A DNA stretch of 64,000 nucleotides. Source: Brachybacterium timonense. Its GTDB lineage: Bacteria; Actinomycetota; Actinomycetes; Actinomycetales; Dermabacteraceae. Numbering within the stretch: position 1 is the first letter of the stretch; every line of letters begins with the position of its first letter. The notes below the pieces were generated by a model. The model ran no database searches and was not told the origin of the DNA. It saw only the letters and a program-made list of their open reading frames with translations. This document shows, in pieces, positions 17,450 through 28,497 of this stretch. Made by a program: the position numbers and the translations under genes. The DNA lies in the NCBI RefSeq assembly GCF_900258505.1, contig NZ_LT984895.1, positions 1,083,952 to 1,147,951 of the forward strand, written 5' to 3'.

Positions 17450-18546
17450 TCGCGATCATGATCGCGGGAGTCATCGCCCTGGCCATCGCCGGGGCTGGCA
17501 CGCCGCTCTACATCCGTGTGCTGGTGAAGAAGGGCTACGGGCAGTTCATTCGCGACGATGGCCCCACCTCGCATGCCACCAAGCGCGGAACGCCGACGAT
17601 GGGTGGAGTGGCCATCATCCTTGCAGTGCTGCTGGCGTACGCCGCCACGCATCTGGTGCTGTGGACGCCGCCCACCGCCTCGGGACTGCTTGTGCTGTTC
17701 CTCATGGTGGGCCTGGGGGTCGTCGGCTTTTTGGATGACTACCTGAAGATCTCCCAGCAGCGCAGCCTGGGTCTGACTCCCCGTGCGAAGTTGATCGGCC
17801 AGTCACTGGTCGCCACCGGGTTCGCGGTTCTCGCGCTGCTGTTCCCCGATGACGTCGGCAACACCCCGGCCAGCACGCAGATCTCCTTCGTGCGCGATGT
17901 GCCGTGGCTGGACCTTGCATTCGCCGGCACCGTCGTGGGCTTCATTTTGTTCGCAATCTGGGCGAACTTCCTGGTAGCTGCCTGGTCCAACGGGGTGAAC
18001 CTCACCGATGGGCTGGACGGGCTCGCCACCGGCGCCACCATCATCTTCACTGCCGCGTACCTCGTGATCTCGTTCTGGCAGTGGCGCCAGGTGTGCAATG
18101 TGGATCTCTCCGCCGGCGGGATCGTGCACTGCTACTCCGCCCGCGACCCGCTGGACATCGCGATCGTTGCCGCCGCCATCATGTGCGCCTGCGTCGGTTT
18201 CCTGTGGTGGAACACGTCACCGGCGAAGATCTTCATGGGCGATACCGGTTCGCTGGCCCTGGGCGGTGCGCTCGCCGGGCTGACGATCCTGTCACGCACC
18301 CAGCTGCTGGGCGCCATCATCGGCGGCCTGTTCGTGATCATCTCCCTGTCCGTGATCATCCAGGTCACCAGCTTCAAGACGACGGGCAAGCGTGTGTTCC
18401 GCATGGCCCCGCTGCAGCACCACTTCGAGCTGAAGGGCTGGAACGAGGTCACGATCGTGGTGCGGTTCTGGATCGTCGCCGGTGTCCTGGCCGCTCTGGG
18501 CCTTGGCGTGTTCTACCTGGATGCCCTGCCGAGGCTCACCTCATGA
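17446..18546 (+). CDS. mraY: MraY, phospho-MurNAc-pentapeptide translocase
   Basis: A 366-residue polytopic membrane protein with about ten membrane segments. Motifs include Gly-Thr-Pro-Thr-Met-Gly-Gly near residue 45 and [15 protein letters not shown] and Met-Gly-Asp-Thr-Gly-Ser, which hold the catalytic aspartates, and Gln-His-His-Phe-Glu-Leu near the C-terminus complete the set. It makes lipid I from UDP-MurNAc-pentapeptide and undecaprenyl phosphate. Both ends overlap neighbours by 4 bp, suggesting translational coupling. Confidence 0.97.
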   Translation: MIAIMIAGVIALAIAGAGTPLYIRVLVKKGYGQFIRDDGPTSHATKRGTPTMGGVAIILAVLLAYAATHLVLWTPPTASGLLVLFLMVGLGVVGFLDDYLKISQQRSLGLTPRAKLIGQSLVATGFAVLALLFPDDVGNTPASTQISFVRDVPWLDLAFAGTVVGFILFAIWANFLVAAWSNGVNLTDGLDGLATGATIIFTAAYLVISFWQWRQVCNVDLSAGGIVHCYSARDPLDIAIVAAAIMCACVGFLWWNTSPAKIFMGDTGSLALGGALAGLTILSRTQLLGAIIGGLFVIISLSVIIQVTSFKTTGKRVFRMAPLQHHFELKGWNEVTIVVRFWIVAGVLAALGLGVFYLDALPRLTS

Positions 18547-20051
18547 CGCAGCGCACCGGCGCCGTCGATGTCGAGCAGCTGCCCTGGCCCGGTCTCGACG
18601 TGACCGGGCTGCGGATCCTCGTGGCCGGTTTCGGTGTCTCCGGCTACGCGGTGGCTGACCAGACCATGCAGCGCGGCGCCCGGGTGCTCGTCGTCGACGG
18701 CGCGGACACGCCAGAGAATCGCGAGCGTGCCCAGGTGCTCGAGGTGCTCGGCGTCGAAGTGCGCCTGGGGCAGACGGAGACGAGCGCACTGCCGCAGGAC
18801 CGTGACATCGACCTGGTGGTCACCTCCCCGGGATGGCGGCCCAGCCAGCCCCTGCTCGCCGAGGCGCGCGAGCAAGGCATCCCGGTATGGAGTGAGGTCG
18901 AGCTCGCCCGCCGCATGCAGGCACCGGATGGTCCCGCCTGGCTCGGCATCACGGGCACCAATGGCAAGACCACGACGGTGACGATGCTCGAGACGATCCT
19001 GCGCGCAGCGGGATTACGCGCCGTCGCGTGCGGCAACGTGGGGCTGCCGGTGATCGAAGCCGCTCTCGACCCCGAGGGGTACGACGTGCTCGCCATCGAG
19101 CTGTCGAGCTTCCAGCTGCACTGGACCCAGCATCTGCAGTGCGAATCCGCAGCCGTGCTGAATGTGAGCGACGACCACCTCGACTGGCATGGCAGTGCAC
19201 AGGAGTACGCCCGCGCCAAAGGCACGATCTACGAGGGTGTGCAGCGTGCCTGCGTCTATGCCACCGCCGACGACACCACACGCCACCTGGTCGAGCGGGC
19301 CGATGTGCTGGAGGGGGCACGTGCCATCGGCATCACGCTCGGTGCCCCCGGCCCCTCCGAGCTCGGCATCGTCGATGGCATGCTGATCGACCGCGCCTTC
19401 CTTGCTGACCGACGCCGCCAGGCGCTGCAGCTGACCGAACCCGGGGATCTCGATCATCTGGGCCCACACGGCGCGCCGCCCCACATCCTGCTGGACGCAC
19501 TGGCCGCCGCAGCACTCGCCCGCTCCCACGGTGTGGAGCCAGCAGCTGTGCAGGCAGGTCTGCGTGCCTACCGCATTGCGCAGCACCGCGCCGAGCATCT
19601 CGCCACCATCGACGGCGTGCACTGGATCGACGACACCAAAGCCACCAATCCGGCGGCCGCCCGCGCCTCACTGGCTGCCTCAGATCAGATCGTCTGGATC
19701 GCCGGCGGTGACCTCAAGGGCGCCGACGTCGATGAACTGGTCAGCGCTGCGGCGCCGCGACTCATCGGCGCGATTCTGCTCGGCGTGGACACGACCGCCT
19801 TCGAGCAGGCGCTGAGTCGACACGCCCCGACCCTCCCCGTGATCCGGGTCGATCCAGGGCAGACTGGCGATGTCGAGAACAGGACCCGACTCATGCGCAA
19901 CGCCGTGCAGGCCGCGCATGAGCTGGCCGTTCCGGGCAGCACGGTGCTCCTGGCACCCGCAGCCGCCTCCGTCGACCAGTTCCGTGACTATGCGGAGCGG
20001 GGGGATCTGTTCGCGGCGGCCGTGACCGAGCTGCCAGGAGAGCGCGCATGA
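18543..20051 (+). CDS. murD: MurD, UDP-MurNAc-L-Ala:D-Glu ligase
   Basis: A 502-residue Mur ligase. The N-terminal Rossmann part ([10 protein letters not shown]) binds UDP-substrate; the P-loop is [17 protein letters not shown] and Asp-Asp-Thr-Lys-Ala-Thr-Asn are the MurD signatures. The ATG at 18543 overlaps the mraY stop (ATGA). The frame is open far upstream inside mraY, but that extension has no homology. Confidence 0.95.
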   Translation: MTQRTGAVDVEQLPWPGLDVTGLRILVAGFGVSGYAVADQTMQRGARVLVVDGADTPENRERAQVLEVLGVEVRLGQTETSALPQDRDIDLVVTSPGWRPSQPLLAEAREQGIPVWSEVELARRMQAPDGPAWLGITGTNGKTTTVTMLETILRAAGLRAVACGNVGLPVIEAALDPEGYDVLAIELSSFQLHWTQHLQCESAAVLNVSDDHLDWHGSAQEYARAKGTIYEGVQRACVYATADDTTRHLVERADVLEGARAIGITLGAPGPSELGIVDGMLIDRAFLADRRRQALQLTEPGDLDHLGPHGAPPHILLDALAAAALARSHGVEPAAVQAGLRAYRIAQHRAEHLATIDGVHWIDDTKATNPAAARASLAASDQIVWIAGGDLKGADVDELVSAAAPRLIGAILLGVDTTAFEQALSRHAPTLPVIRVDPGQTGDVENRTRLMRNAVQAAHELAVPGSTVLLAPAAASVDQFRDYAERGDLFAAAVTELPGERA

Positions 20052-21421
20052 CGATGCAGGAGACCCGCCCGGGCCCCCGGGTGATCCGTCCCGAGGAGGA
20101 TGACCCCTTCGGTGACGTCGGCGGCCGCATGCGTCGCGGAATTGGCAGCTGGCTGAACTCGCCGGCCTTTGACTTCTATGCCCTGATCGCGCTGGGCACC
20201 CTGCTGGTGGGTATTGGCCTGGTCATGGTGCTCTCCAGCTCCTCCGTGCTGAACATCGCGCGCGGGGAATCCGGGTTCGCAGGGTTCATCAGCCAGGGAA
20301 GCTTCGCCGCCATGGGCCTTGTGGGCCTCGTGATAGCTGCCTGCTTACCGCCGGGCTTCTATCGGAAGGCGGCTCCCTGGCTGCTGCTGCTCGGTCTCGT
20401 ATTGCAGGGGCTCGTTCACACCCCGCTGGGCTGGGAAGTGGCGGGAAACCGCAACTGGATTCGGATCGGCTCCTTCACCGCCCAGCCGTCCGAACTCGTG
20501 AAGCTCTCCCTTGCCGTGTGGATCGGCGCGCTGATGGCGAACAAGCGGCGCCTGCTGCACCAGCCCGGCCATCTCCTCTTCCCCCTGGTGCCCGGGCTGA
20601 TCGTGGCGCTCGGCCTGGTCATGTGGGGGCACGACCTGGGCACCGTGCTGGTGATGTGCATGCTCGTGGCAGGGGCGCTGTGGGTGGCGGGTGTACCGCG
20701 GCGCTGGTTCGCCGCGGGCGCACTGATCGGCGTCCTCGGTGTCGTTGTCGCGACGATCACCAGCGGGAACCGCATGGCGCGCATCGCGAACTGGCTGCAC
20801 GGTGAATGCCCCCGTGACACCTGTATGCAGTACGAGCGCGGCCTCATGGGTCTGGCCGAGGGCGGCTGGTGGGGCGTGGGCCTGGGGGAGTCCCGTCAGA
20901 AATGGGGGCGCCTGCCCGCGGCTAAGGACGACTACATCTTCGCCATCATCGGCGAGGAGCTCGGCCTCGTGGGCACGCTCGGTGTGCTGCTGCTGTTCGT
21001 GCTGCTCGCCTTCGTGCTGCTGCGCATGATCACGAAGGTCGATGACATCTTCCAGCAGGTCGCCATCGGCGGCATCGCCTCCTGGCTGCTCGGGCAGGCG
21101 TTCGTGAACATGATGGTGGTCACCGGCCTGCTGCCGGTGCTCGGCGTGCCGCTGCCGTTCATTTCCTCGGGCGGATCTGCACTCATCGCCTCGATGTTGG
21201 CACTGGGTGTGTTGCTCTCCTTCGCCCGCCATGAGAAGGGAGCAGCACAAGCACTCGGTGCGTCGTTCTCCCAGGTGCGACACACGGTCTCCGTGTCCGT
21301 CGGCCCCCGGTCCGGACGCTCCACGCGCCGACGCGTCCGGGGCAAGCGCCCCAAGGACCGCGGCACGGGCAGGGGGCGGACGCGCCGCCGCGGACTCGCA
21401 ACGGGCACGGTGCGGCGATGA
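20048..21421 (+). CDS. ftsW: FtsW, septal peptidoglycan glycosyltransferase (SEDS family)
   Basis: A 457-residue SEDS protein with about ten membrane segments. It has Asn-Arg-Asn-Trp-Ile-Arg-Ile-Gly, Gln-Pro-Ser-Glu-Leu-Val-Lys, a Lys-Asp-Asp-Tyr-Ile-Phe-Ala-Ile-Ile-Gly-Glu-Glu segment, and Pro-Phe-Ile-Ser-Ser-Gly-Gly. It polymerises lipid II at the septum together with FtsI. The C-terminal 60 residues are a strongly basic Arg-rich tail. It overlaps murD and murG by 4 bp each. Confidence 0.95.
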   Translation: MTMQETRPGPRVIRPEEDDPFGDVGGRMRRGIGSWLNSPAFDFYALIALGTLLVGIGLVMVLSSSSVLNIARGESGFAGFISQGSFAAMGLVGLVIAACLPPGFYRKAAPWLLLLGLVLQGLVHTPLGWEVAGNRNWIRIGSFTAQPSELVKLSLAVWIGALMANKRRLLHQPGHLLFPLVPGLIVALGLVMWGHDLGTVLVMCMLVAGALWVAGVPRRWFAAGALIGVLGVVVATITSGNRMARIANWLHGECPRDTCMQYERGLMGLAEGGWWGVGLGESRQKWGRLPAAKDDYIFAIIGEELGLVGTLGVLLLFVLLAFVLLRMITKVDDIFQQVAIGGIASWLLGQAFVNMMVVTGLLPVLGVPLPFISSGGSALIASMLALGVLLSFARHEKGAAQALGASFSQVRHTVSVSVGPRSGRSTRRRVRGKRPKDRGTGRGRTRRRGLATGTVRR

Positions 21422-22500
21422 GCGCGCCCCGTATCCTGCTCGCCGGCGCCGGCACGGCGGGGCACGTCGCCCCGCTGCTCGCCACCGCTGCCGCGATCCG
21501 AGAACGCGAACCCGATGCGGAGCTCGTGGCGCTGGGAACGGCCGACGGCCTTGAAGCCGACCTTGTCCCAACGGCAGGGCTCGAACTCGCCACCATCGAG
21601 AAGGTGCCCTTCCCGCGCCGCCCGAACGGTGCGGCCCTGCGTTTCCCGCAGCGATTCGCGCGCACCCTGCGGCAGGTGAGCGACCTGCTGCGCGAACGGC
21701 AGATCCAGGTGGTTGCGGGTTTCGGCGGCTACGTCTGCCCGCCCGCGTATATCGCGGCCGGCCGCACTCGCACCCCCGTTGTGCTGCATGAGGCAAATGT
21801 GCGCCCCGGTCTCGCGAACCGTCTCGGTGCGCGTCGGGCACACGCCGTGCTCACCGCGTTCGACAGCACCCGGTTGCGCGGCGCTCGGCGTATCGGCATG
21901 CCGATGCGTGCCTCGATCGCGCACCTGGATCGCGCTGCCCGCCACGACGATGCAGTGCGTGCATTCGGGCTTGATCCTGCCCGTCCGGTGCTGCTCGCAA
22001 CCGGAGGTTCGCTCGGTGCCCAGCGCCTGAATGAGTCGGTTCGCGACGCGGCTGAGGAGCTGCTCGCTGCCGGAGCGCAGATTCTTCACCTCACCGGCCG
22101 CGGCAAAGCGCAGGACATCCCGGAGCGCCCCGGGCATCGAGTTCTCGAGTACTGCCACGCGATGGAGGATGCCTACGCCGCGGCAGATCTCGCACTGACA
22201 CGGTCGGGGGCGGGCACCGTCAGTGAGCTCACCGCAGTGGGGCTCCCGGCGATCCTGGTCCCGCTGCCGATCGGCAACGGCGAGCAGGCGCTCAATGGCC
22301 GTGAGGTGGTCGCAGCAGGCGGCGCCCTGATGATTCCGGACGGTGAACTCACGGCAGCACGCCTGCTGTCTGATGCGCTGCCGCTGCTGACCGATCAGGA
22401 CCGTCTCGCAGACATGGCAGCGTCGGCACGTCGATTCGGCATCAGCGACGCCGCCGAGACGATGGCCGACATCGTGATCGGCGCCGCACGCCGAGCCTGA
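21418..22500 (+). CDS. murG: MurG, lipid II-forming GlcNAc transferase
   Basis: A 360-residue GT28 glycosyltransferase. The N-terminal Gly-Ala-Gly-Thr-Ala-Gly-His glycine-rich loop binds lipid I. A second loop, Gly-Gly-Ser-Leu-Gly-Ala-Gln, sits near residue 198. The UDP-GlcNAc site includes Arg-Ser-Gly-Ala-Gly-Thr-Val-Ser-Glu and a Gly-Asn-Gly-Glu-Gln segment. It works at the inner membrane face. Starts at ATGA overlapping ftsW. Confidence 0.96.
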   Translation: MSAPRILLAGAGTAGHVAPLLATAAAIREREPDAELVALGTADGLEADLVPTAGLELATIEKVPFPRRPNGAALRFPQRFARTLRQVSDLLRERQIQVVAGFGGYVCPPAYIAAGRTRTPVVLHEANVRPGLANRLGARRAHAVLTAFDSTRLRGARRIGMPMRASIAHLDRAARHDDAVRAFGLDPARPVLLATGGSLGAQRLNESVRDAAEELLAAGAQILHLTGRGKAQDIPERPGHRVLEYCHAMEDAYAAADLALTRSGAGTVSELTAVGLPAILVPLPIGNGEQALNGREVVAAGGALMIPDGELTAARLLSDALPLLTDQDRLADMAASARRFGISDAAETMADIVIGAARRA

Positions 22501-22535
22501 GCCGAACCTGCCGTTCACCGGGCTACCGTGACTCC

Positions 22536-24038
22536 ATGAGCACCACCGAGCCTGCCCCGCTAAGCGACGCGCGCACGATCCTGACCCCGGGTGCGGTGGT
22601 CACGCGCCGCGACTGGCCGCAGGACACTCCGGTGCGCTCCATACACGTCATCTGCATCGGCGGGGCTGGGATGTCCGCCGTTGCGCGACTCGCCCTCGAG
22701 GCCGGATTCGCAGTCAGCGGCTCTGACTCCCAGGACGGCCAGTTCATCGCCCCGCTGCGTGAGGCGGGAGCCCGCATCGGTATCGGGTTCGACGCCAGCC
22801 TGCTCAGCGAGGACGTCGACGTCGTGGTGGTCTCGACCGCAGTGCGCCCTGACAACCCCGAGGTTATCGAGGCGCATCGACGCGGCCTGCCCGTCGTGCA
22901 TCGCGCGGCCGCTCTCGCCGGGATGCTCGCGGGCCGCCGCCTCATCGCGGTGGCTGGCACGCACGGGAAGACCTCGACCACGGGCATGTGCGCGATGGCG
23001 CTGCGCGGGGCCGGGGAGGACCCGGCCTGGGCCGTCGGTGCCGCGGTTCCGGATCTGGGCCGCAATGCCGGTTTCGGCGCTGGTGACGGCGGTCTCGCCG
23101 TGGTCGAGGCTGATGAGTCCGACGGATCCTTCCTGGCGTTCCACCCCCACGCACTCGTGGTGACGAACCTCGAACCAGATCACCTCGACTTCCATGGTGA
23201 CGCCGCACGGCTCACAGCGGCCTTCGACGCCGTCAGCACCCAACTCGCACCCGGCGGCATCCTGGTGACCTGCGCTGACGACCCCGGTGCCGCAGCGCTC
23301 GCACAGCGCGCCGCCCAGCGCGGCACCCGCGTGGTCACCTACGGCGCCGACCCGAGCGCCGACTGGCGCCTCCTGGAGGAGACACCGGGCACCCACGGCG
23401 CCGCCGCCCGCGTGCACGGACCGCTCGGCGAGCTCAGGCAGGAGCTGTCGGTCGCAGGGCACCACAACGTGCTCAACGCGATCGCGGCCCTCGCCGCCAC
23501 CACCCACGCATGCCCCGACGCCGACCTGCATGCCCTAGCGCGCGGCCTCGGCGACTTCCATGGCGCCTCGCGCCGCTGGGATGTGGCCGGCACCGCCGGC
23601 GGAGTGACGGTCGTGGACGACTATGCGCACCACCCCCGAGAGGTGACAGCCACACTGCAGGCGGCCCGCGCGATCACGAACCAAGCGGGTACGGGCCGCG
23701 TTCTGGCGGTGTTCCAGCCGCATCTGTTCTCGCGCACGCGTGATTTCGCCGCCGATTTCGCGTCCTCACTTGCTCTCGCCGATGAGGCCTGGGTGCTTCC
23801 CGTGTACGGCGCACGCGAGGATCCTGATACGTCGATCGATGCCCGCACGATCACCGCCCACGCACCGGCCGGTTCTCGAATGCATGCGCTGCAGGACAGC
23901 GACGCGCTCGAAGAGCACCTCCTGGGGGCTGTGCGCCGCGGCGACCTGCTGCTCATGCTCGGCGCGGGCGACATCGTGAACCGCACACCGTCGGTACTGG
24001 CCGCCCTCGAGGGTGCCGCCGGCATGGAGTGTGGCTGA
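22536..24038 (+). CDS. murC: MurC, UDP-MurNAc:L-alanine ligase
   Basis: A 500-residue Mur ligase. The N-terminal motif is Ile-Gly-Gly-Ala-Gly-Met-Ser-Ala-Val-Ala, and the P-loop is Ala-Gly-Thr-His-Gly-Lys-Thr-Ser-Thr-Thr (the His is typical of MurC). Glu-Ala-Asp-Glu-Ser-Asp-Gly-Ser and Asp-Asp-Tyr-Ala-His-His-Pro follow. It starts 35 bp after murG, the largest gap in this part of the cluster. Confidence 0.96.
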   Translation: MSTTEPAPLSDARTILTPGAVVTRRDWPQDTPVRSIHVICIGGAGMSAVARLALEAGFAVSGSDSQDGQFIAPLREAGARIGIGFDASLLSEDVDVVVVSTAVRPDNPEVIEAHRRGLPVVHRAAALAGMLAGRRLIAVAGTHGKTSTTGMCAMALRGAGEDPAWAVGAAVPDLGRNAGFGAGDGGLAVVEADESDGSFLAFHPHALVVTNLEPDHLDFHGDAARLTAAFDAVSTQLAPGGILVTCADDPGAAALAQRAAQRGTRVVTYGADPSADWRLLEETPGTHGAAARVHGPLGELRQELSVAGHHNVLNAIAALAATTHACPDADLHALARGLGDFHGASRRWDVAGTAGGVTVVDDYAHHPREVTATLQAARAITNQAGTGRVLAVFQPHLFSRTRDFAADFASSLALADEAWVLPVYGAREDPDTSIDARTITAHAPAGSRMHALQDSDALEEHLLGAVRRGDLLLMLGAGDIVNRTPSVLAALEGAAGMECG

Positions 24039-24039
24039 G

Positions 24040-25044
24040 ATGGCGCGCCGCCCCGCCGCGCCGCGAGTGCAGACCAAGCCGGGCCGCGATCCCGCAGCGC
24101 GATCCGGCAGACCGGCCCGCTCGGATGCGGACCGCACGCCACCGTCGGCCCCCCAGGAGCAGACGCGGGCGACGCCCGCGAGGCGCACGACGTCTCCTCT
24201 GGGTTCTCCCGCGCGCTCGGGGCGCCTGACGAACTCGCAGACACAGCCGGAGGAGCCGGCGGTCACGTCGCCCCCCGATGATGACAGTGAGAGGTCGTCC
24301 CGCAGGGTCGTGGACGCCGCGGATCGTTTTCGGCGTGCCGTGGTGGGCCAGCCGTGGCGCCGCCGGCGTCGCGCCCTCATCATCGCCGCGCTCATCACGT
24401 TCGTGCTCGTGGCGGGTGCGGGGATCGCCGTGCTCACCGTACCGGCCCTCCAGGTGCGCACGGTCGCGGTGAGCGGCCTGGGATACGTGCAGGAGGACGC
24501 GATCTCTCAGGTCACCGATCCGGAGGTCGGCACGGCGATGGCGCTGGTGCGCCCGGGGGAGCTGGCCAACCGGATCGAGCAGGTGCCTGGCGTGGAGACA
24601 GCACAGGTCGAGCGGTCGTGGCCGGACACGATCACCGTCACGGTCACGGAGCGCACACCGATCGCACAGCTCACCCGCCTCGATGGCAACACGGTGATCC
24701 TCGACGCCCACGGCGTTGCGCTCCCCGATGCTGCCGCGCAGGATGCTGTGCTGATGCCACTCGCGGTCGGGGAGGGGGCCCGCGACCCGGAGGGAGCCGC
24801 CGAGGCGATGATCGAGGCGGCGAGCTCCTTGCCACCCGAGATCGCTGACGGAGTGCGAGGAATCACTGCGACCTCACCCAACGACGTGACCATGACGCTC
24901 GCACTCGAGAACGGGGCGACGAAAACTGTGGTCTGGGGCGATGCCGCGGATGCGGAGCTGAAGGGCAAGGTGGTCGCGGCACTGCTGGACCAGCCCGGCA
25001 CCGTGATTGACGTGTCCAGTCCGGTTGCTCCCGTGACTCGGTGA
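24040..25044 (+). CDS. ftsQ: FtsQ, divisome POTRA protein
   Basis: A 334-residue bitopic membrane protein. About 110 basic, Pro/Ala/Arg-rich cytoplasmic residues precede one membrane segment (about 118-140). A POTRA domain (about 143-212, starting Val-Arg-Thr-Val-Ala-Val-Ser-Gly) and the FtsQ beta domain follow. It scaffolds FtsB-FtsL at the septum. ATG 24040 lies one base after the murC stop with GGAG ten bases upstream; a GTG at 24013 would overlap murC by 26 bp. Confidence 0.9.
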   Translation: MARRPAAPRVQTKPGRDPAARSGRPARSDADRTPPSAPQEQTRATPARRTTSPLGSPARSGRLTNSQTQPEEPAVTSPPDDDSERSSRRVVDAADRFRRAVVGQPWRRRRRALIIAALITFVLVAGAGIAVLTVPALQVRTVAVSGLGYVQEDAISQVTDPEVGTAMALVRPGELANRIEQVPGVETAQVERSWPDTITVTVTERTPIAQLTRLDGNTVILDAHGVALPDAAAQDAVLMPLAVGEGARDPEGAAEAMIEAASSLPPEIADGVRGITATSPNDVTMTLALENGATKTVVWGDAADAELKGKVVAALLDQPGTVIDVSSPVAPVTR

Positions 25045-25117
25045 AGTGGGGCTGTGACAGGTCGGCTCCGACGGGGACTGTTGAATCAGCCGGGTCTGCG
25101 ACACGCGCCCGTGGTGT

Positions 25118-25146
25118 TTGCGCCGAGCTGGACTGCTCCCTAGCGT
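25118..25146 (+). promoter_or_regulatory. Candidate ftsZ promoter
   Basis: TTGCGC (25118-25123) and TAGCGT (25141-25146) are separated by exactly 17 bp in the ftsQ-ftsZ gap. They resemble actinobacterial sigma-A elements. ftsZ commonly has its own promoter within the dcw cluster. Confidence 0.4.
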
Positions 25147-25172
25147 CGAAGGAACAGAGGACGACCCGGAGG

Positions 25173-25197
25173 TCTCAACCTGAAGTCGAGGTTGAGA
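25173..25197 (+). promoter_or_regulatory. Hairpin in the ftsZ 5' untranslated region
   Basis: TCTCAACCT (25173-25181) and AGGTTGAGA (25189-25197) form a perfect 9-bp stem with a 7-base loop. It lies 48 bp before the ftsZ start and is not followed by a T-tract, so it looks like a leader structure or protein-binding site rather than a terminator. Confidence 0.5.
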
Positions 25198-25245
25198 GTG
25201 TGGCGGCGTTCTCGTCTCAGCACCGACAAGAGCAAGGACCTCACC

Positions 25246-26565
<1,320 letters not shown>

Positions 26566-26599
26566 TGCCGCACAGCACGTACTCGAGCGGCTCGCACCT

Positions 26600-27355
26600 G
26601 TGAGCAGCCTCGACCAGATCTGGGCCCCGCAACTGCGCGGGGCCCAGATCCTGTTCACCACCCGCCATGGCGGTGTGAGCATCGGTGAGAAGACGAGCCT
26701 GAACCTCGCCCGGCATGTCGACGACGACCCGAAGTTGGTCGAGCGCAACCGCGCCATCGTCGCTGAGCGCATTGGTGCGCCGCTCGTCTTCGTTGACCAG
26801 GTGCATTCGGCCGACGTGCATGTGCTGCCGCAGACCGGGCCGATTCCGCTCGTGACGGCTGATGCGATGGTGACGGACCGCGACGATGTCGCGCTCGCGA
26901 TCATGGTCGCTGACTGTCTTCCAGTGCTGCTGGCCGATGCTGACGCCGGTGTGATCGCTGCCGCGCACGCTGGCCGCCGCGGTCTGCTCGACGGTGTACT
27001 GCGTGCCACGATTGAGGCGATGCGAAGTCTCGGCGCTCGCACGGACCGCATGGGAGCAGTGATCGGACCATCAATATGCGAGGCCTGCTACGAAGTGCCC
27101 GCCGCGATGCGGGAGGAGAGCGCACTGATCCTGCCGATGGTCCGTGCTGAGACCAGGTGGGGGTCGCCGTCGCTCGACCTGCGCGCCGGCGCCCTCGAGG
27201 ATCTTGTCCGCGCCGGGATGGACCCCGAACGGATCGAGGCGGCGCCGCCGTGCACCCTGGAGGACCCGGCGTATTTCTCCCATCGCCGTTCCCACGCGGC
27301 GGGGCGGTTCGCCGGTGTGATTCGACGTGCCGACACGCGGCCGACACGCCGTTGA
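26600..27355 (+). CDS. pgeF: PgeF (YfiH/LACC1 family) peptidoglycan editing factor
   Basis: A 251-residue protein starting at GTG 26600, 34 bp after ftsZ. The metal-site pattern is present: Gln-Val-His-Ser-Ala-Asp, Ala-Asp-Cys-Leu-Pro-Val and Ala-His-Ala-Gly-Arg-Arg-Gly. The family removes wrong amino acids such as L-Ser from peptidoglycan precursors in E. coli, and some members have purine nucleoside or polyphenol oxidase activity. Position between ftsZ and sepF is conserved in actinobacteria and supports a cell-wall role. Confidence 0.85.
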   Translation: MSSLDQIWAPQLRGAQILFTTRHGGVSIGEKTSLNLARHVDDDPKLVERNRAIVAERIGAPLVFVDQVHSADVHVLPQTGPIPLVTADAMVTDRDDVALAIMVADCLPVLLADADAGVIAAAHAGRRGLLDGVLRATIEAMRSLGARTDRMGAVIGPSICEACYEVPAAMREESALILPMVRAETRWGSPSLDLRAGALEDLVRAGMDPERIEAAPPCTLEDPAYFSHRRSHAAGRFAGVIRRADTRPTRR

Positions 27356-27471
27356 CGTCCCCGGTGCGGCAGTGATGCTCCGGTAGGTTCGCCCCATGGG
27401 CTCCAGCGCACTCCCCGTGCTTCCCCGGCGCCCCTCATCAGCGTGACACGACAGAACTTGGGAGACCTGCG

Positions 27472-27957
27472 ATGGGAACCTGGCGCAACGCCATGGTGGC
27501 ACTCGGCCTCGCGAACGAGGTTGACGACGAATACTTCGAGGACGAGCGGGACACTCGCGAGGAGACCTCCGCGCCGGCGCGCCGCACGGAGCGTGCACCG
27601 GAGCCGCAGCGTGAGGCGCAGGTGACTCCGATTCGCCGCAGCTCCAGCGTGGTGGCCATGACCCCGGCGGTCGAGGAGGAGTCCATGCATCGCATCACCA
27701 CCATTCATCCCCGCTCCTACAACGACGCGAAGGCGATCGGCGAGTCGTTCCGTGACGGTGTGCCGGTGATCGTCAACCTGTCGGACATGCAGGATGGCGA
27801 CGCCAAGCGCATGGTCGACTTCTCGGCTGGCCTCGTGTTCGGGTTGCGTGGCACCATCGAGCGCGTCACCTCCAAGGTGTTCCTGCTCTCGCCGGAGTTC
27901 GTCCAGGTGGACGGCGACTCCTCGGCCGATGAGGGCAGCTTCTACAACCAGAGCTGA
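27472..27957 (+). CDS. sepF: SepF, FtsZ membrane anchor
   Basis: A 161-residue protein. The N-terminal amphipathic helix ([10 protein letters not shown]) should bind the membrane. An acidic linker and a compact C-terminal domain (about 65-150, with Asp-Ala-Lys-Ala-Ile-Gly-Glu and Ala-Lys-Arg-Met-Val-Asp-Phe) follow. SepF binds the FtsZ tail and is essential for Z-ring assembly in actinobacteria without FtsA. GGGAG precedes the ATG. Confidence 0.95.
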   Translation: MGTWRNAMVALGLANEVDDEYFEDERDTREETSAPARRTERAPEPQREAQVTPIRRSSSVVAMTPAVEEESMHRITTIHPRSYNDAKAIGESFRDGVPVIVNLSDMQDGDAKRMVDFSAGLVFGLRGTIERVTSKVFLLSPEFVQVDGDSSADEGSFYNQS

Positions 27958-27962
27958 GGCCC

Positions 27963-28253
27963 GTGCAGATTCTCGCAGCGGTGCTGTACATCGCACTGCT
28001 GCTGTACATGCTTCTGCTGCTGGCGCGCCTTGTCCTGGAGTGGATCCGGGCCTACTCGCGGGATTTCCGCCCCTCCGGGGTGGTGCTGGTCCTGTTCGAG
28101 GTGGTCTACACGCTGACGGATCCCCCGGTGAAAGGTCTTCGCCGTGTCATCCCGCCGCTGCGGATCGGCGCGGTGGCATTGGACCTCAGCCTCATGCTCC
28201 TGCTGTTCGCGGGATGGCTGCTGCTGCGCTTGTTGGCGCCGCTGGCGATGTGA
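27963..28253 (+). CDS. YggT family membrane protein
   Basis: A 96-residue protein starting at GTG 27963, five bases after sepF. Two membrane segments flank the loop with Thr-Asp-Pro-Pro-Val-Lys-Gly-Leu-Arg-Arg, the YggT signature. The family is small, of unknown mechanism, and regularly sits between sepF and divIVA in Gram-positive bacteria. Its spacing implies cotranscription with sepF. Confidence 0.9.
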   Translation: MQILAAVLYIALLLYMLLLLARLVLEWIRAYSRDFRPSGVVLVLFEVVYTLTDPPVKGLRRVIPPLRIGAVALDLSLMLLLFAGWLLLRLLAPLAM

Positions 28254-28428
28254 GCATCCGACTGCCCGCGGCGCGTGCTGTCCGTGCGCCGCGTCCGTCA
28301 CGGCATTGCCGTGTCCACGCTGGCTGATGACGAGGACGGAGCCGGGCCGGTGACTCGCCCGCGGAGGGTACCGGTGCATATGCTGACCTGATCCGGTGCG
28401 ATGGATGCGTGCCGGAGCTGACCATACG

Positions 28429-28434
28429 TAGAAT
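28429..28434 (+). promoter_or_regulatory. Candidate -10 element upstream of divIVA
   Basis: TAGAAT lies 63 bp before the divIVA start in a 244-bp gap. It is a good actinobacterial -10 hexamer, but no strong -35 element is seen, so the promoter is tentative. Confidence 0.35.
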
Positions 28435-28497
28435 CCGCTACGCTGGTCCTGCCGCGTTGCGCGCGCACCCGATCCGAGTACGACGAAAAGGTGACCC

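Noticed and set aside
17904..18542. Upstream extension of murD inside mraY
   Set aside because: Open by chance; murD homology begins at ATG 18543 with the usual 4-bp overlap.
26600..27355. Arg in place of Trp in the Ala-His-Ala-Gly-X-Arg-Gly motif of PgeF
   Set aside because: Actinobacterial members often lack the Trp seen in E. coli, so this is not unusual.
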